A stretch of DNA of 48,440 bases from an uncultured Shewanella sp. (GCF_947501665.1 NZ_CANMWS010000037.1:1-48440); one strand, 5' to 3'; shown: positions 7,419 through 16,660, counted from the first letter of the stretch. Made by a program: numbers and translations. The notes: generated by a model not told the origin, from the sequence alone.

Positions 7419-8378
7419 ATGTTTGAAAGCATTTTTAATTTAGTTGATATAGCAATAAATGATAATATTGCTAATATAACGATTAAACTGATAGATGTAA
7501 TTAAACCGCTTCTGGGCGCTTGCATAGTGTTATATGCTGTGGTCTTGTCTTATAAGGCTTTATATGACAGTCAGAACCTAATGGTTATGGAGTCAGTTAA
7601 CTTTATCATTAAGTTGGCGTTGGTTTCATCTATTGCTTTATCTGCAACGTATTATATCGATACGCTAGCCCCTATCCTTTTAAATATTGGTGATGATATA
7701 GCTAGTCAAATTACAGGAGGTGGTGCGGCTACAAACACTATTCAGGTTATGTTTTCAGAAACAATGGATAGAATTACCGCTATGATAGAAAGAACTTCAT
7801 TAGATTGGACGAGTTCGGTTAGTTGGCAAAAATGGGCTATAAAATGGTTGTCGATTATTATGATATTAATTGGTGCGATCCCTTTTATTGCTATCTCGTT
7901 TATTTATCTTTTGGTCGCTAAAATAATGATGAGTTTCTTATTAATCATCGGGCCAATTTTTTTAATGATGTCAATATTCCCCTCCACACGTTCATATTTT
8001 CAAGCGTGGACGGGGCAGTGTTTTAATTATGCATTATTGACATTGGTCTATCCTTTGGCGTTTTCTCTTTTTCATGCGATTTTAAATTTTGGGTTTTTAT
8101 CTAGAACGCCCAGCTTTGCCATGTCGGGTTTTGCTTTAATTATTTATATCGGACTCATACTAGCATCATTACAAATACCCTCATTTTGCTCAAGTTTAAG
8201 TGGTGGGGTGGGTATCAGTGGGTTGGTTGGTTCTCTCAACTCATTGGGTAGAACGGGTTCCAAAGGGGCGGGGTTGTTCGGTAAGGGCGCAGGTCTGGCA
8301 GGGAAGGGGATAGCAAAAACAACAAAAGGAGCGGGTAAAATATTTGGAATAGGCAAAGGGAAAATATCAGCAGGATAG
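7419..8378 (+). CDS. virB6: VirB6 polytopic channel protein
   Basis: 319 residues. At least five to six hydrophobic segments (about 25-45, 60-80, 145-200, 210-235, 240-260) fit the TrbL/VirB6 family, an inner-membrane part of the translocation path. The central W-rich stretch (SLDWTSSVSWQKWAIKWLSII) is typical. The C-terminus is Gly/Lys-rich and repetitive (GLFGKGAGLAGKGIAKTTKGAGKIFGIGKGK), as in many VirB6/TrbL tails. It lies 10 nt after the exclusion lipoprotein. Confidence 0.88.
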   Translation: MFESIFNLVDIAINDNIANITIKLIDVIKPLLGACIVLYAVVLSYKALYDSQNLMVMESVNFIIKLALVSSIALSATYYIDTLAPILLNIGDDIASQITGGGAATNTIQVMFSETMDRITAMIERTSLDWTSSVSWQKWAIKWLSIIMILIGAIPFIAISFIYLLVAKIMMSFLLIIGPIFLMMSIFPSTRSYFQAWTGQCFNYALLTLVYPLAFSLFHAILNFGFLSRTPSFAMSGFALIIYIGLILASLQIPSFCSSLSGGVGISGLVGSLNSLGRTGSKGAGLFGKGAGLAGKGIAKTTKGAGKIFGIGKGKISAG

Positions 8379-8452
8379 TCCGTTAAATAAAACCCAAGGC
8401 TTGATGGAGTATGTAAATACTAAGCCTTAATTTCAAATTAGGTTAATTAATT

Positions 8453-8560
8453 ATGAGTCGATATATATTAGTCGCCGTGGTGATGCTGTGCCTTTCATCA
8501 TGCGCTGCTCAATATAAACATGTACCACCAATTACAATACCAGTTTATCTATCAAATTAG
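8453..8560 (+). CDS. Tiny lipoprotein
   Basis: 35 residues, MSRYILVAVVMLCLSSC followed by a short proline-containing tail (AAQYKHVPPITIPVYLSN). The lipobox LSSC with Cys17 is clear. It resembles a VirB7-class lipoprotein, but the gene next to virB8 (8969) is the better VirB7, so this may be a second one or a relic. No strong ribosome binding site is visible, so expression is uncertain. Confidence 0.55.
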   Translation: MSRYILVAVVMLCLSSCAAQYKHVPPITIPVYLSN

Positions 8561-8607
8561 ATACGGCTGGTTGTTAATAAACTTTAAATTATAGATAAGG
8601 AAATATT

Positions 8608-8881
8608 ATGAGTGATTATTCAACTAGTAAAAGCATGGGAGATATTGAAGGGATGGTTCAAGGTGCTGAAATAGAGTTAAGTAGCTTTATCCATTTTTTT
8701 ATCTTTAATATCCTTACTTGTGTATTTTTCAGGGCACACATTATTTAATGTTGAATTGGAATTTGATGGGATTTTAATTTTTATGACTCATTCTTTGGGG
8801 TATTCTTTTGTTGCCGCCATAGTAATAGAATTTTTAAAGTTCATTTTTTCTTCTTTAGCCGATATTTTTGAAAGGTATTAA
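8608..8881 (+). pseudogene. Small membrane protein gene with a frameshift at a T7 tract
   Basis: The ATG at 8608 has a good AAGGAA upstream. The frame reads MSDYSTSKSMGDIEGMVQGAEIELSSFIHF and then breaks at seven Ts (8694-8700), ending early at 46 residues. With six Ts the reading would continue to 8881 as ...HFLSLISLLVYFSGHTLFNVELEFDGILIFMTHSLGYSFVAAIVIEFLKFIFSSLADIFERY, a 90-residue protein with two or three membrane segments. Either the gene is newly broken, the base call is wrong, or the tract switches the gene. The function is unknown; it lies between virB6 and virB7. Confidence 0.6.
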
Positions 8882-8968
8882 CTTTTGATTTTTATTATGC
8901 CGTTTTTTTCGTTGTCGGCATATTCAGTATTCTGTTTTTATTAAATCATAATCAATGGAAACCATGTA

Positions 8969-9115
8969 ATGAACAAATTATTGTTTTTTGTTGCCGCCAT
9001 AGTATTGTCTGCTTGTAGCTCTATTCCAAAACCCGTTGAACCAGAGGGTGATAAATCAAATGTAAATCCGCCTGTTGTTTATTTAATTGAATTGTACAAA
9101 AAAGAGGGAGTGTAA
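8969..9115 (+). CDS. virB7: VirB7 lipoprotein
   Basis: 48 residues with lipobox LSAC (Cys16) and a short mature part containing SIPKPVEPEGDKSNVNPPVVYLIELYKKEGV. Size and position directly before virB8 match VirB7/TraN, the lipoprotein of the outer-membrane core complex that holds VirB9. It stops 2 nt before virB8. Nineteen bases of its signal-peptide region (gttgccgccatagta and flank) are repeated exactly 180 bp upstream in the frameshifted gene. Confidence 0.75.
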   Translation: MNKLLFFVAAIVLSACSSIPKPVEPEGDKSNVNPPVVYLIELYKKEGV

Positions 9116-9117
9116 TA

Positions 9118-9879
9118 ATGGGTAATGTTATCAATCCAGCTTTTGATGAAAATAAAATCAATATTCAAAAGAAAACAAACAAGGCGGATAAAACTGCGGC
9201 AGACCGTTATTTAAAAGAAATTAAAGAGTTTGAAAATGACCGTGTCGCAATCGCTAAATCATCGGCTAAAAAAGCTTGGAGAGTCGCTGGGGCGTTTGGG
9301 GTTATCGCTATATTGGCCGTGGGCGCAGTCATGGGATTAACACCGCTTAAGCGGGTTGAAAACCACCTAACCATTATTGACCCACAAACGGGCATCGCAC
9401 AAACGTTAAAGCCTATGTCCGATGCCCAAACGGTCACTTACGGAGAGGTGCTTGATAAATACTGGATAACCCGCTTTGTGATTGAGCGTAACGGTTATGA
9501 CTGGGAAACCATTCAACACAATTACAATATCGTTGAAACCATGTCTAATGACAAAGTGTTTAACGTCTATTCTAGAGCCATTAAAGCAAAGGATTCTCCA
9601 CTTGAAATCTTTGGTGAAATGAGATCTATCTTAATTAAAGATGTGAGTGTGTCATTTCTGCCGTCATCTTCCCAAGACAGTATTTTAGCGCAAGTTCATT
9701 TTACCCGAAAAGTGATCGCCAACGATGGCGAGATAGCCACGAGCTTTAAGCCGACAAAATGGATAGCAACAATCACCTTCAATTATCAAGCCACTATCGA
9801 GACCGAAGAGGACAGGATGCTTAATCCCTTGGGCTTTATGGTGACGTCATACAGAGAAGATAAGGTGAACATACAATGA
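9118..9879 (+). CDS. virB8: VirB8 inner-membrane assembly factor
   Basis: 253 residues: a cytoplasmic N-terminus of about 54 residues, a single membrane segment (about 55-76, WRVAGAFGVIAILAVGAVMGL) and a periplasmic VirB8 domain (VTYGEVLDKYWITRFVIERNGYDWETIQHNYN..., ending ITFNYQATIETEEDRMLNPLGFMVTSYREDKV). The LNPLGFxVTSYR end is a strong family hallmark. VirB8 links the inner-membrane complex to the stalk. It overlaps virB9 by 4 nt. Confidence 0.93.
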   Translation: MGNVINPAFDENKINIQKKTNKADKTAADRYLKEIKEFENDRVAIAKSSAKKAWRVAGAFGVIAILAVGAVMGLTPLKRVENHLTIIDPQTGIAQTLKPMSDAQTVTYGEVLDKYWITRFVIERNGYDWETIQHNYNIVETMSNDKVFNVYSRAIKAKDSPLEIFGEMRSILIKDVSVSFLPSSSQDSILAQVHFTRKVIANDGEIATSFKPTKWIATITFNYQATIETEEDRMLNPLGFMVTSYREDKVNIQ

Positions 9880-10631
9880 GAATATTGATTATGACATTCG
9901 CATTATGCGCGGCGTTCTCTGTTGTTGCCAAGGTCACACCGAAAACAGAGGGCTATGATAAACGCATTGCTACAGTGCAATACAACCCTAAAGACGTCAT
10001 CGTTATTCACACTAAGATGGGAACAACAACGCTCATTCAGTTAGATGAAAATGAAACCATTTCACAGAGTGATTCAGGTTTAGGTATTGGTGATGCAAAG
10101 GCTTGGGGTTTTAGCGTTCGTGGCAACAATATTTTTCTTAAGCCTACTGCTAAAAACCCTGATACCAATTTGACCATCGTCAGTGATAAAGGCCGAACTT
10201 ATTCGTTTGATTTGGTCACACGCTGGCGACCGCACTACATTGTCAAACTCGAATACAAAAAGCCAAAAACAGCCAGTGATTATGCATTAAAAATCCCATG
10301 CAGTGATGGAGCGCAAAATTTTGACTACTTGAAGTGGGGAGATGCGGAATTAGCGCCACAGTACATGTGGGATGATGGCCGTTTTACGTGCCTTAAATTC
10401 ACAGAAAACGCCGAACTTCCTGTTGCATATCAGATTGGTAGCGATGGCAAAGAGTCCTTAATAAATTATCACTTTAATCAGGATACGATGGTTATTCGCA
10501 GTGTGGCTAATGAGTACCGTTTAAGACTGGGGGAAAGGGTGCTGGGATTAAGTTCCGATAGAGTGAAATACAGTGGTTACAACCACAAAGCGACCAGTAA
10601 CAAAGCAAAGAGAGGGATTAAAGATGAGTGA
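9876..10631 (+). CDS. virB9: VirB9 outer-membrane core protein
   Basis: 251 residues with a signal peptide (MRILIMTFALCAAFSVVAK). The CagX/VirB9 fold shows as the N-terminal segment DKRIATVQYNPKDVIVIHTKMGTTTLIQLDENETI and the C-terminal FTYLKF-like block seen here as MWDDGRFTCLKFTENAELPVAYQIGSDGKESLINYHFNQDTMVIRSVANEYRLRLGERVLGL. It forms the periplasmic and outer-membrane core with VirB7 and VirB10. It overlaps virB10 by 8 nt. Confidence 0.93.
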   Translation: MRILIMTFALCAAFSVVAKVTPKTEGYDKRIATVQYNPKDVIVIHTKMGTTTLIQLDENETISQSDSGLGIGDAKAWGFSVRGNNIFLKPTAKNPDTNLTIVSDKGRTYSFDLVTRWRPHYIVKLEYKKPKTASDYALKIPCSDGAQNFDYLKWGDAELAPQYMWDDGRFTCLKFTENAELPVAYQIGSDGKESLINYHFNQDTMVIRSVANEYRLRLGERVLGLSSDRVKYSGYNHKATSNKAKRGIKDE

Positions 10632-11805
10632 TATTCCTAATGCATATGAAGGTAATGATGATTTAGACCGCGCAGATTTGAATATTGGTGGCCGTACCAA
10701 AAAAGATAAAAAAGTGGCGTTTATGATTTTTGTTCTGGTATCGATTGCCGTCATCTTTATTGCCATCTTTTTTGTTGTGAAAGCGATAGCGGGTAAAGAT
10801 GAGAGCCAAGAGCAAGAGATTGCCAGTAACACCGCAGTGACTTCCGTTAAAGTCAGTAAAACAGACAATAATGATGCGTTTTTTGATGCTTTTAACGCAA
10901 AAAAAGAAAGAGAGAAAAAAATCAAAGCAGATAACGAGAGAAAACGAATAGAAAAAGCCCGTCTTGCAGCCTTGGCCGCCGAAAGAGCCAATACCCAAAT
11001 AGGTAAAAACCTATCGACACAAGGCACCGTAAAAGATACCCCTCCGCCCCCGACGCCACCTGTTCGTGAGGTTAGCAATAACAGGGACGAACTCACACCA
11101 GAGCAGCGGAAAATGGATAACACTGTCATGCTGAAACTGGGAACGGGCAACGTCCAATTATCTCAACAAGGAGAAGCGGATAATCGTTATACGGTGGCCG
11201 CTTTTGCTAATGGGAGCGCGGCTTCTCGGGGACGTAATGGGTTAGATTTTTTATTGATGCATGGCTCCTCTATTCCTTGCGCCCTTTATACCCAAATCAT
11301 TTCAGATTATGAGGGGTTTGTGACGTGTCGCGTAATTCAGGACGTCTACAGTGCCAATGGCGCGGCGTTATTAGTTGAGCGCGGCTCGCTTATCAGTGGC
11401 CGTCAACAAGTGGCAATGGAGCAAGGCAAGTCCCGTTTGTTTACCACATGGGCAGATATTGAAACGGTTAACGGTATTTCTATCAAGCTTGACTCATTAG
11501 GCGCTGGGCGGCTTGGGGCGGCTGGCTCTCAAGCTTGGGTTGACCATCATTATATGCAGCGCTTTGGTGGCGCGGTGTTATTGAGCTTCTTAGATGATGC
11601 ATTTTCCGCGATCGCTAATCATGCGAAAAATTCTAACAGCAATGTGACCTACGATAATTCAACTGACAATGCTAATGATATGGCTGCGTTAGTGTTGGAA
11701 GAGAGTATCAAAATCAAGCCCACTGGCTACTCAAAAATCGGTCAACGTATCAATATCATTGTGGCTCGGGATATTGATTTCTCAACTGTCTATCAATTCG
11801 AATAA
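10624..11805 (+). CDS. virB10: VirB10 envelope-spanning core protein
   Basis: 393 residues from the ATG at 10624. A cytoplasmic N-terminus is followed by one membrane segment (about residues 36-56), a Lys/Glu-rich coiled stretch (KKEREKKIKADNERKRIEKARLAALAAERA), a proline-rich linker (TPPPPTPPV, about 140-148) and the TrbI/VirB10 domain (GSSIPCALYTQIISDYEGFVTCRV...VLLERGSLISG-like ALLVERGSLISGRQ...WADIETVNGISIKLDSLGAGRLGAAGSQAWVDHH). VirB10 spans the envelope and gates the outer pore in response to VirB11 and VirD4. Confidence 0.95.
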   Translation: MSDIPNAYEGNDDLDRADLNIGGRTKKDKKVAFMIFVLVSIAVIFIAIFFVVKAIAGKDESQEQEIASNTAVTSVKVSKTDNNDAFFDAFNAKKEREKKIKADNERKRIEKARLAALAAERANTQIGKNLSTQGTVKDTPPPPTPPVREVSNNRDELTPEQRKMDNTVMLKLGTGNVQLSQQGEADNRYTVAAFANGSAASRGRNGLDFLLMHGSSIPCALYTQIISDYEGFVTCRVIQDVYSANGAALLVERGSLISGRQQVAMEQGKSRLFTTWADIETVNGISIKLDSLGAGRLGAAGSQAWVDHHYMQRFGGAVLLSFLDDAFSAIANHAKNSNSNVTYDNSTDNANDMAALVLEESIKIKPTGYSKIGQRINIIVARDIDFSTVYQFE

Positions 11806-11818
11806 AGGGGGCGTGGTG

Positions 11819-12859
11819 ATGAATAATCAAAACATTAGTCATATACCGGCGACTGATAAATCGATTACGATCAGGTCGCAATTTATGTTGGCAGGACTCA
11901 CCCCTATTTTGAATTTAGAAAAACTGACAGAGGTTGCGATTAATGAGCCTTTTAAAGTTTGGTTCGATAGAGGGGAGGGGTGGGAATGCCAAGATTTACC
12001 CAAGTTAACTTTTGAGTTATGCATGGACATTGCGCGGTCTCTGGCAGTCTACGCGGGGCTAACCAATCCCTTAAATGAGAACAATCCGATAGCCTCGGTT
12101 ATCTTGCCTGATGGGGAAAGGGGACAGATAGCCATCCCCCCCGCAACGGAAAATCATATTGTGAGTATGACGTTTAGAAAGCCATCCAAGGCGAGGTTTA
12201 CCCTTGATGACTATCAGAATACAGGGCGCTTTGGCTTAGTTAAAGAAACAATCATTTCAAATATTCAGTTATCCGATAAACAGCAAGCATTATTGGACTT
12301 AAAAGAGGCTGGAAACTTTGTAGAGTTCTTTAAACAAGCCGTTAAGTCAAAAATGAACATTTTGCTTGTCGGCGGAACAGGTAGCGGGAAAACAACTGTG
12401 ATGAAAGCAATGGTGGATGAGTACCCCGAAACCGCAAGGCTATTTACAGTTGAAGATGTGCATGAATTGGACTTACCTAATCACCCAAACCACTTGCACT
12501 TGTTTTATAAACAAGGAGGACTGACACCAAAAAAAATCATTGAAGCGTGTATGAGAATGAAGCCTGACCATGTGTTACTTGCTGAGCTAAGGGGGGATGA
12601 GGCGTGGACGTACCTTGAAATGCTTAATACGGGGCATGAGGGGAGTATAACCACTATTCACGCTAATAACTGCCATTCAGCCCCTTCTCGTTTAGCGGGG
12701 CTGGTTAAACAATCTGAGGTCGGAAAAACCTTAGATTATGAGCATATCATGCGCACGATTAAAACCAGTATTGATGTTATTGCTTTCTTTAAGCACACGA
12801 ACTTAACAGAAATCTATTATGACCCTGAGTTGAAAAACTCACTCTTAAGTGAGGCTTAA
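11819..12859 (+). CDS. virB11: VirB11 T4SS traffic ATPase
   Basis: 346 residues from the ATG at 11819. Walker A GGTGSGKTT lies at residues 185-193, the Asp box around ARLFTVEDVHELDLP, Walker B at HVLLAELRGDEAW (about 251-263) and the His box TGHEGSITTIHAN (about 271-283), all in the order of the VirB11/PilT family. The hexamer sits under VirB4 and VirD4 and directs substrate transfer. The virD4 start codon follows the stop directly. Confidence 0.95.
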   Translation: MNNQNISHIPATDKSITIRSQFMLAGLTPILNLEKLTEVAINEPFKVWFDRGEGWECQDLPKLTFELCMDIARSLAVYAGLTNPLNENNPIASVILPDGERGQIAIPPATENHIVSMTFRKPSKARFTLDDYQNTGRFGLVKETIISNIQLSDKQQALLDLKEAGNFVEFFKQAVKSKMNILLVGGTGSGKTTVMKAMVDEYPETARLFTVEDVHELDLPNHPNHLHLFYKQGGLTPKKIIEACMRMKPDHVLLAELRGDEAWTYLEMLNTGHEGSITTIHANNCHSAPSRLAGLVKQSEVGKTLDYEHIMRTIKTSIDVIAFFKHTNLTEIYYDPELKNSLLSEA

Positions 12860-14650
12860 ATGGCGACTTTAACCAAAACAAAACAGATAACGCTTCTATT
12901 TTTGGTTTCTTGCATACTCTTTGCCATTGTTGGCCAGTATGCAGGAGGGGCGTTTTTTCTTAAAGAGACTTCCATTCCTCTTAGGTATTTGAGTTATTCA
13001 ACACTCTATGATTACTGGGGGGAGTATATTAACCATCGTGATTTCAAAGGCACATTAGGGTTCTCAGCCATCATTGCGGCATCAACTACGATTATTCCTT
13101 TATCGTTAATGCTGTTTTTTATCATGGTATCGCATAAAAAAGAAGAGCTTCACGGCTCGGCCAGATTTGCGAATGAAAAAGAATTGGCTAAATCAGGCTT
13201 GTTCCCCAAAGAGAAAGAGCGAAAACAGCCCAGTATTTTACTGGGTAAAATGAACGAGGGACGCTTTAAAGGAAAGTTTGTCGAGTTAATGGGAAGTCTC
13301 TTTGTTGGTCTCGGCGCGGGAACGCGCATGGGTAAAGGGGTGAGTATGGTACTACCTAACTTAGTGACTTATATAGGCTCTGTTGTTGTACTTGATATCA
13401 AGCTTGAAAATTTTACGAAATCAGGTGGCTTTAGAAAAAAGCATAATCATGAGGTGTTTTTGTACAGTCCAGATGGTTATAACCCTGATGATGTTGAGAA
13501 TCCTGACGGTTGCAATCCGAATGAGTTAAGAACTCATGGCTGGAACCCTTTTGATTACGTAAGAAGACATAAAGCCTTTCGAATTGGCGATATATTAACG
13601 ATAACAACCTCACTGTATCCACTGACAGGTGATAAAAATGACGTCTGGAATCGGTTAGCGGGAAAATTGTTTAAAGGCTTAGCACTATGGTTATTAGATA
13701 CTGAAAATATCACGAAACAAACCCCAACGTTACCTTATTTGTTCTCATTAACGGGTGTTGAAGGGGGACTTGATAAATGGATGAAAAGAGAAATAAGTCA
13801 AGGGTATTTGTCCGATGATGCTATCTTAGAGTTTAATAATTATATCGCTACTGCAGAGGAAACCAAGGGCAGTATTTTATCTAGTTTAGTCAGCCCGTTA
13901 GCCATTTTTAGTGATAAAGTCGTTGCAGCATCCGTTAGCCACTCAAGTTTTAATTTCAGCGACTTGAGACGTAAGAAAATGGCGATTTATGTTGGCATTC
14001 AGCCAGGAAATTTAGGTAAGTTTAGCACACTTATTAATTTGTTTTTTGAGCAATTAATTAATGAAAACACTCGTGTTTTACCTGAGCAAGATCCAACTCT
14101 AAAAGAGCAATGTTTACTATTAATGGATGAGTTCACATCCATTGGCCGTGTATCTCAAATAGCCAAATCTATTAGTTTTATGGCAGGGTATAACTTGCGT
14201 TTTTTGCTCATTTACCAGAATGAAGCACAGTTAGAAGATAAGTATGCTTACGGAAAGGAGGGAGCAAGGAACATTCTTAGCAATTTAGGGGCAAGAGTGA
14301 TTTTCCCACCCAAGGAAGTTGACGATTCCGTTAAACGTTTATCTGAAACGTTGGGCACTAAAACGGTAAAGGTTAAAAACAAATCCATTAGCCGAGGTAA
14401 ACACCCAAGCACCACACGCAACAGTACTCCACACAAACGCGCCTTAATGATGCCACATGAAATAGTCGAACTGGGCATGGAAAAGCACGAAACAGCCCCG
14501 CTAGGAAAAAAATCAATACTGTTAAAAGAAAACCAACGAGCATTCATCATGGATAAGATTTTTTACTTTGATGAACCCATTTTAAATGAGCGTGTTGAGT
14601 ATTCCAAAAACAATATTCCGACAATTCCCTTAATTCGGCTACAAAACTAA
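12860..14650 (+). CDS. virD4: VirD4 coupling protein (T4CP)
   Basis: 596 residues. Two N-terminal membrane segments (about 8-28 and 68-90) are followed by the soluble TraG/VirD4 ATPase: Walker A within GAGTRMGKGVSMVLPN (from residue 152), the conserved VVLDIKLENF block, W-N-P-F (GWNPFDYV), and Walker B LLLMDEFTSIGR (about 420-431). The coupling protein brings relaxase-bound DNA to the VirB channel. It is immediately downstream of virB11 and is the last core gene of the operon. Confidence 0.95.
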   Translation: MATLTKTKQITLLFLVSCILFAIVGQYAGGAFFLKETSIPLRYLSYSTLYDYWGEYINHRDFKGTLGFSAIIAASTTIIPLSLMLFFIMVSHKKEELHGSARFANEKELAKSGLFPKEKERKQPSILLGKMNEGRFKGKFVELMGSLFVGLGAGTRMGKGVSMVLPNLVTYIGSVVVLDIKLENFTKSGGFRKKHNHEVFLYSPDGYNPDDVENPDGCNPNELRTHGWNPFDYVRRHKAFRIGDILTITTSLYPLTGDKNDVWNRLAGKLFKGLALWLLDTENITKQTPTLPYLFSLTGVEGGLDKWMKREISQGYLSDDAILEFNNYIATAEETKGSILSSLVSPLAIFSDKVVAASVSHSSFNFSDLRRKKMAIYVGIQPGNLGKFSTLINLFFEQLINENTRVLPEQDPTLKEQCLLLMDEFTSIGRVSQIAKSISFMAGYNLRFLLIYQNEAQLEDKYAYGKEGARNILSNLGARVIFPPKEVDDSVKRLSETLGTKTVKVKNKSISRGKHPSTTRNSTPHKRALMMPHEIVELGMEKHETAPLGKKSILLKENQRAFIMDKIFYFDEPILNERVEYSKNNIPTIPLIRLQN

Positions 14651-14661
14651 AAGGACTTGAT

Positions 14662-15075
14662 ATGAACAAATTAAAAGCAATGCTATTGGTGTTCGGTTTA
14701 TTAATGGCAAACAACAGCTACGCACTCGATTTAAGCAGCAAATCGAAACTGGCCTGTGAAGCGTTACTCTGTGCGGTCGGAATAGCCATCCCAGACTCAC
14801 ATGATGAGTGTCGAGAAATACTCATTGATTGGAACATCTATTTAGCGACACTGGGCTTTTTTTCCAGTCCGCCCAGTTGCCCCAAAACAGACGCGACAGG
14901 GTTAGTTGTCGGTTTTGCTGAAATGAATTGCAACCTCATTCAGGACACGAGTTTACGCACTGAATGTCTTAACGCAAGAAAGAAGCCCCCTGTTAATCAA
15001 TGTGAAGGTTTGCCGCCACAGCAACGGGCGCGGTGTGAATGTACCCAAGGTGGACGCTCGAATGTTTGCCTTTAA
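14662..15075 (+). CDS. trbM: TrbM-like conjugation protein
   Basis: 137 residues with a signal peptide (...LLMANNSYA). The mature part has the TrbM/KikA pattern: LACEALLCAVGIAIPDSHDECREILIDWNIYLATLGFF-SSPPSCP, with several further cysteines (CNLI, TECLNA, NQCEGL, RARCECTQ, NVCL), so a disulfide-rich periplasmic protein. TrbM-family proteins accompany conjugation systems; their exact role is not settled. It follows virD4 by 11 nt. Confidence 0.75.
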   Translation: MNKLKAMLLVFGLLMANNSYALDLSSKSKLACEALLCAVGIAIPDSHDECREILIDWNIYLATLGFFSSPPSCPKTDATGLVVGFAEMNCNLIQDTSLRTECLNARKKPPVNQCEGLPPQQRARCECTQGGRSNVCL

Positions 15076-15118
15076 ATAAAATGTTTAACCATTTTTTAAT
15101 CGATAAGGACAGAGATTG

Positions 15119-15733
15119 ATGAAAGTACATTTAATACCAAGCATTTTTAATGAGTACAGTAATGTAGATGTAGAGTTAATTGATTTATCGTTTCCTGAAC
15201 TTGATTTGGTTTTGAAGCAAGGTATAGATGTGGTTGTAGGTAGGCCATATCCCAATAAGTGCATCGACGTAGTCAGGCGAAAAGAAGGCCGTAAGGCGAT
15301 TAACGGCATTTTAGTAGAAATCCCTAATCATATAAAATCATTCACTCTAGTTACACGTTGGTCGGTTGACGCTGAGCGGGTATTAACACATACAGTTAAT
15401 TATAATTTAATCGATTCGGATTATGATTTTGCTAGCCAAGACCCTACGTTGTGGTATGCCACTTGTGACGGTAGCCAAGAAAATAGAATGCCTGTTAACA
15501 GTACAATCCCCTGTAATTTCAATGCTCGAATGAGGATTATCTTTAATGAAAAAAATACAAATAAAGAAGGAAACTTTATAGATGAATATCAAGGTAATAT
15601 GCTTGTTTCCAGAATAGAAAACTATCCGTTACCAACCATCAAAGAGGCTCACTTGTATGGTAGATATAATCTTCATTTAAAGCGTATGCCGAATATCAAT
15701 GATGCATTTCAATTAATTGAATCAAAAGGATAA
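15119..15733 (+). CDS. Hypothetical protein in the transfer operon
   Basis: 204 residues from the ATG at 15119 (AAGGA 10 nt upstream; a TTG at 15116 is an alternative). No signal peptide, membrane segment or known motif is seen. The composition is that of a soluble beta-rich protein (IKSFTLVTRWSVDAERVLTHTVNYNLI). Position after trbM suggests cotranscription with the transfer genes. Function unknown. Confidence 0.6.
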   Translation: MKVHLIPSIFNEYSNVDVELIDLSFPELDLVLKQGIDVVVGRPYPNKCIDVVRRKEGRKAINGILVEIPNHIKSFTLVTRWSVDAERVLTHTVNYNLIDSDYDFASQDPTLWYATCDGSQENRMPVNSTIPCNFNARMRIIFNEKNTNKEGNFIDEYQGNMLVSRIENYPLPTIKEAHLYGRYNLHLKRMPNINDAFQLIESKG

Positions 15734-15773
15734 AAATATAAATGAAGTTTGTTTATAACTGGAAAAAGGACTG

Positions 15774-16124
15774 ATGAATATGAATGAAAATAATGAGTTA
15801 ATCGTAAATACCAGTGATGTTGTAAATAGATTCATTTGGTGTACATGGTTTTCTGGTAGTAAAGAGCAATTCGTTGATTATGTTTTAAAAATGCCTCAAT
15901 TAACGCCAGAAAACCTATGGGATTGTCTGTATAATCTCTCTTATGATGGCTACATTAGAGCCTTGAAAGAACAAATTAAGTTTAATGAAAGTGACATTGA
16001 TAAAGCTGTAAAGGCTAATTGTTTTGATAGGGCTTTTAAATTAGATCTTATTAATACGGGCTTGAAACTTGCAGAGTTTAAAGCAACATCTGGCGAGCAT
16101 GATCCCTACACTGTCACCGACTGA
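15774..16124 (+). CDS. Hypothetical small acidic protein, last gene of the transfer operon
   Basis: 116 residues; ATG 15774 is close to AAAAAGGA, and the in-frame ATG at 15780 has the better spacing. The sequence is soluble and helical (ENLWDCLYNLSYDGYIRALKEQIKFNESDIDKAVKANCFDRAFKLDLINTGLKLAEF). The central pattern, a helical hairpin with xNxFDxAxKLxxINxGLxxA, is loosely like the two tiny paralogues at 40003 and 40799. Function unknown. Its stop codon adjoins the terminator. Confidence 0.6.
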   Translation: MNMNENNELIVNTSDVVNRFIWCTWFSGSKEQFVDYVLKMPQLTPENLWDCLYNLSYDGYIRALKEQIKFNESDIDKAVKANCFDRAFKLDLINTGLKLAEFKATSGEHDPYTVTD

Positions 16125-16164
16125 AAAGAGAAAACCCCTTATTCAATAAGGGGTTTTCTCTTTT
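16124..16164. terminator. Strong bidirectional Rho-independent terminator
   Basis: A perfect inverted repeat with 19-nt arms (aaaagagaaaaccccttat and its complement) around a 3-nt loop, GC-rich at the core with A-runs and T-runs on both sides. It closes the virB operon and the convergent minus-strand genes. Confidence 0.92.
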
Positions 16165-16201
16165 ATTCACCAATCATCATAGACGCATTTTTTTCTAACG
16201 A

Positions 16202-16639
16202 TCATTGAACAACATTTTTTTGCATTAAGGCTATAGCAGATGCATCAATAACAGCCATACCACCACATTGATTGTGCTCAGTTGAACCTCTATTTTGCAT
16301 AACTGCTGAACTTTTATATTGATTTAATTCTTGATTGGATATAACTCTTCTGTTTATGTGATAATTATCGCCGTCACACTCTATAACCCCCTCATCCGTC
16401 CAAACAGGAATACTTACTGCCATTGAGTTACTATAATCGGTAACTCGATAGTGTCCGTCTATACAAGATGAGCTAGGCGCTTGGCGTTTTCTTTCTGCTG
16501 CTTTTTCCATTTCTATTTTATAATTCATTTCCTGTCTGTATTGATAATCATTGTACAATTCGCTTCCAACGCAAATAATAAATGCTATTAAAAAGGTAAT
16601 CAAAAGAACAACAAATCTCACAGTTTCTTCTATATACAT
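16202..16639 (-). CDS. Hypothetical membrane-anchored protein
   Basis: 145 residues. One N-terminal membrane segment (about 7-27, VRFVVLLITFLIAFIICVGSEL) is followed by a charged helix and an extracytoplasmic domain with cysteines (SSSCIDGHYRVTDYS...VIECDGDNYHINRRVIS...HNQCGGMAVIDASAIALM). No family recognised. Last gene of a minus-strand group of membrane proteins. Confidence 0.6.
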   Translation of the reverse strand: MYIEETVRFVVLLITFLIAFIICVGSELYNDYQYRQEMNYKIEMEKAAERKRQAPSSSCIDGHYRVTDYSNSMAVSIPVWTDEGVIECDGDNYHINRRVISNQELNQYKSSAVMQNRGSTEHNQCGGMAVIDASAIALMQKNVVQ

Positions 16640-16660
16640 ATTGCCCCCTTATATTGAACT

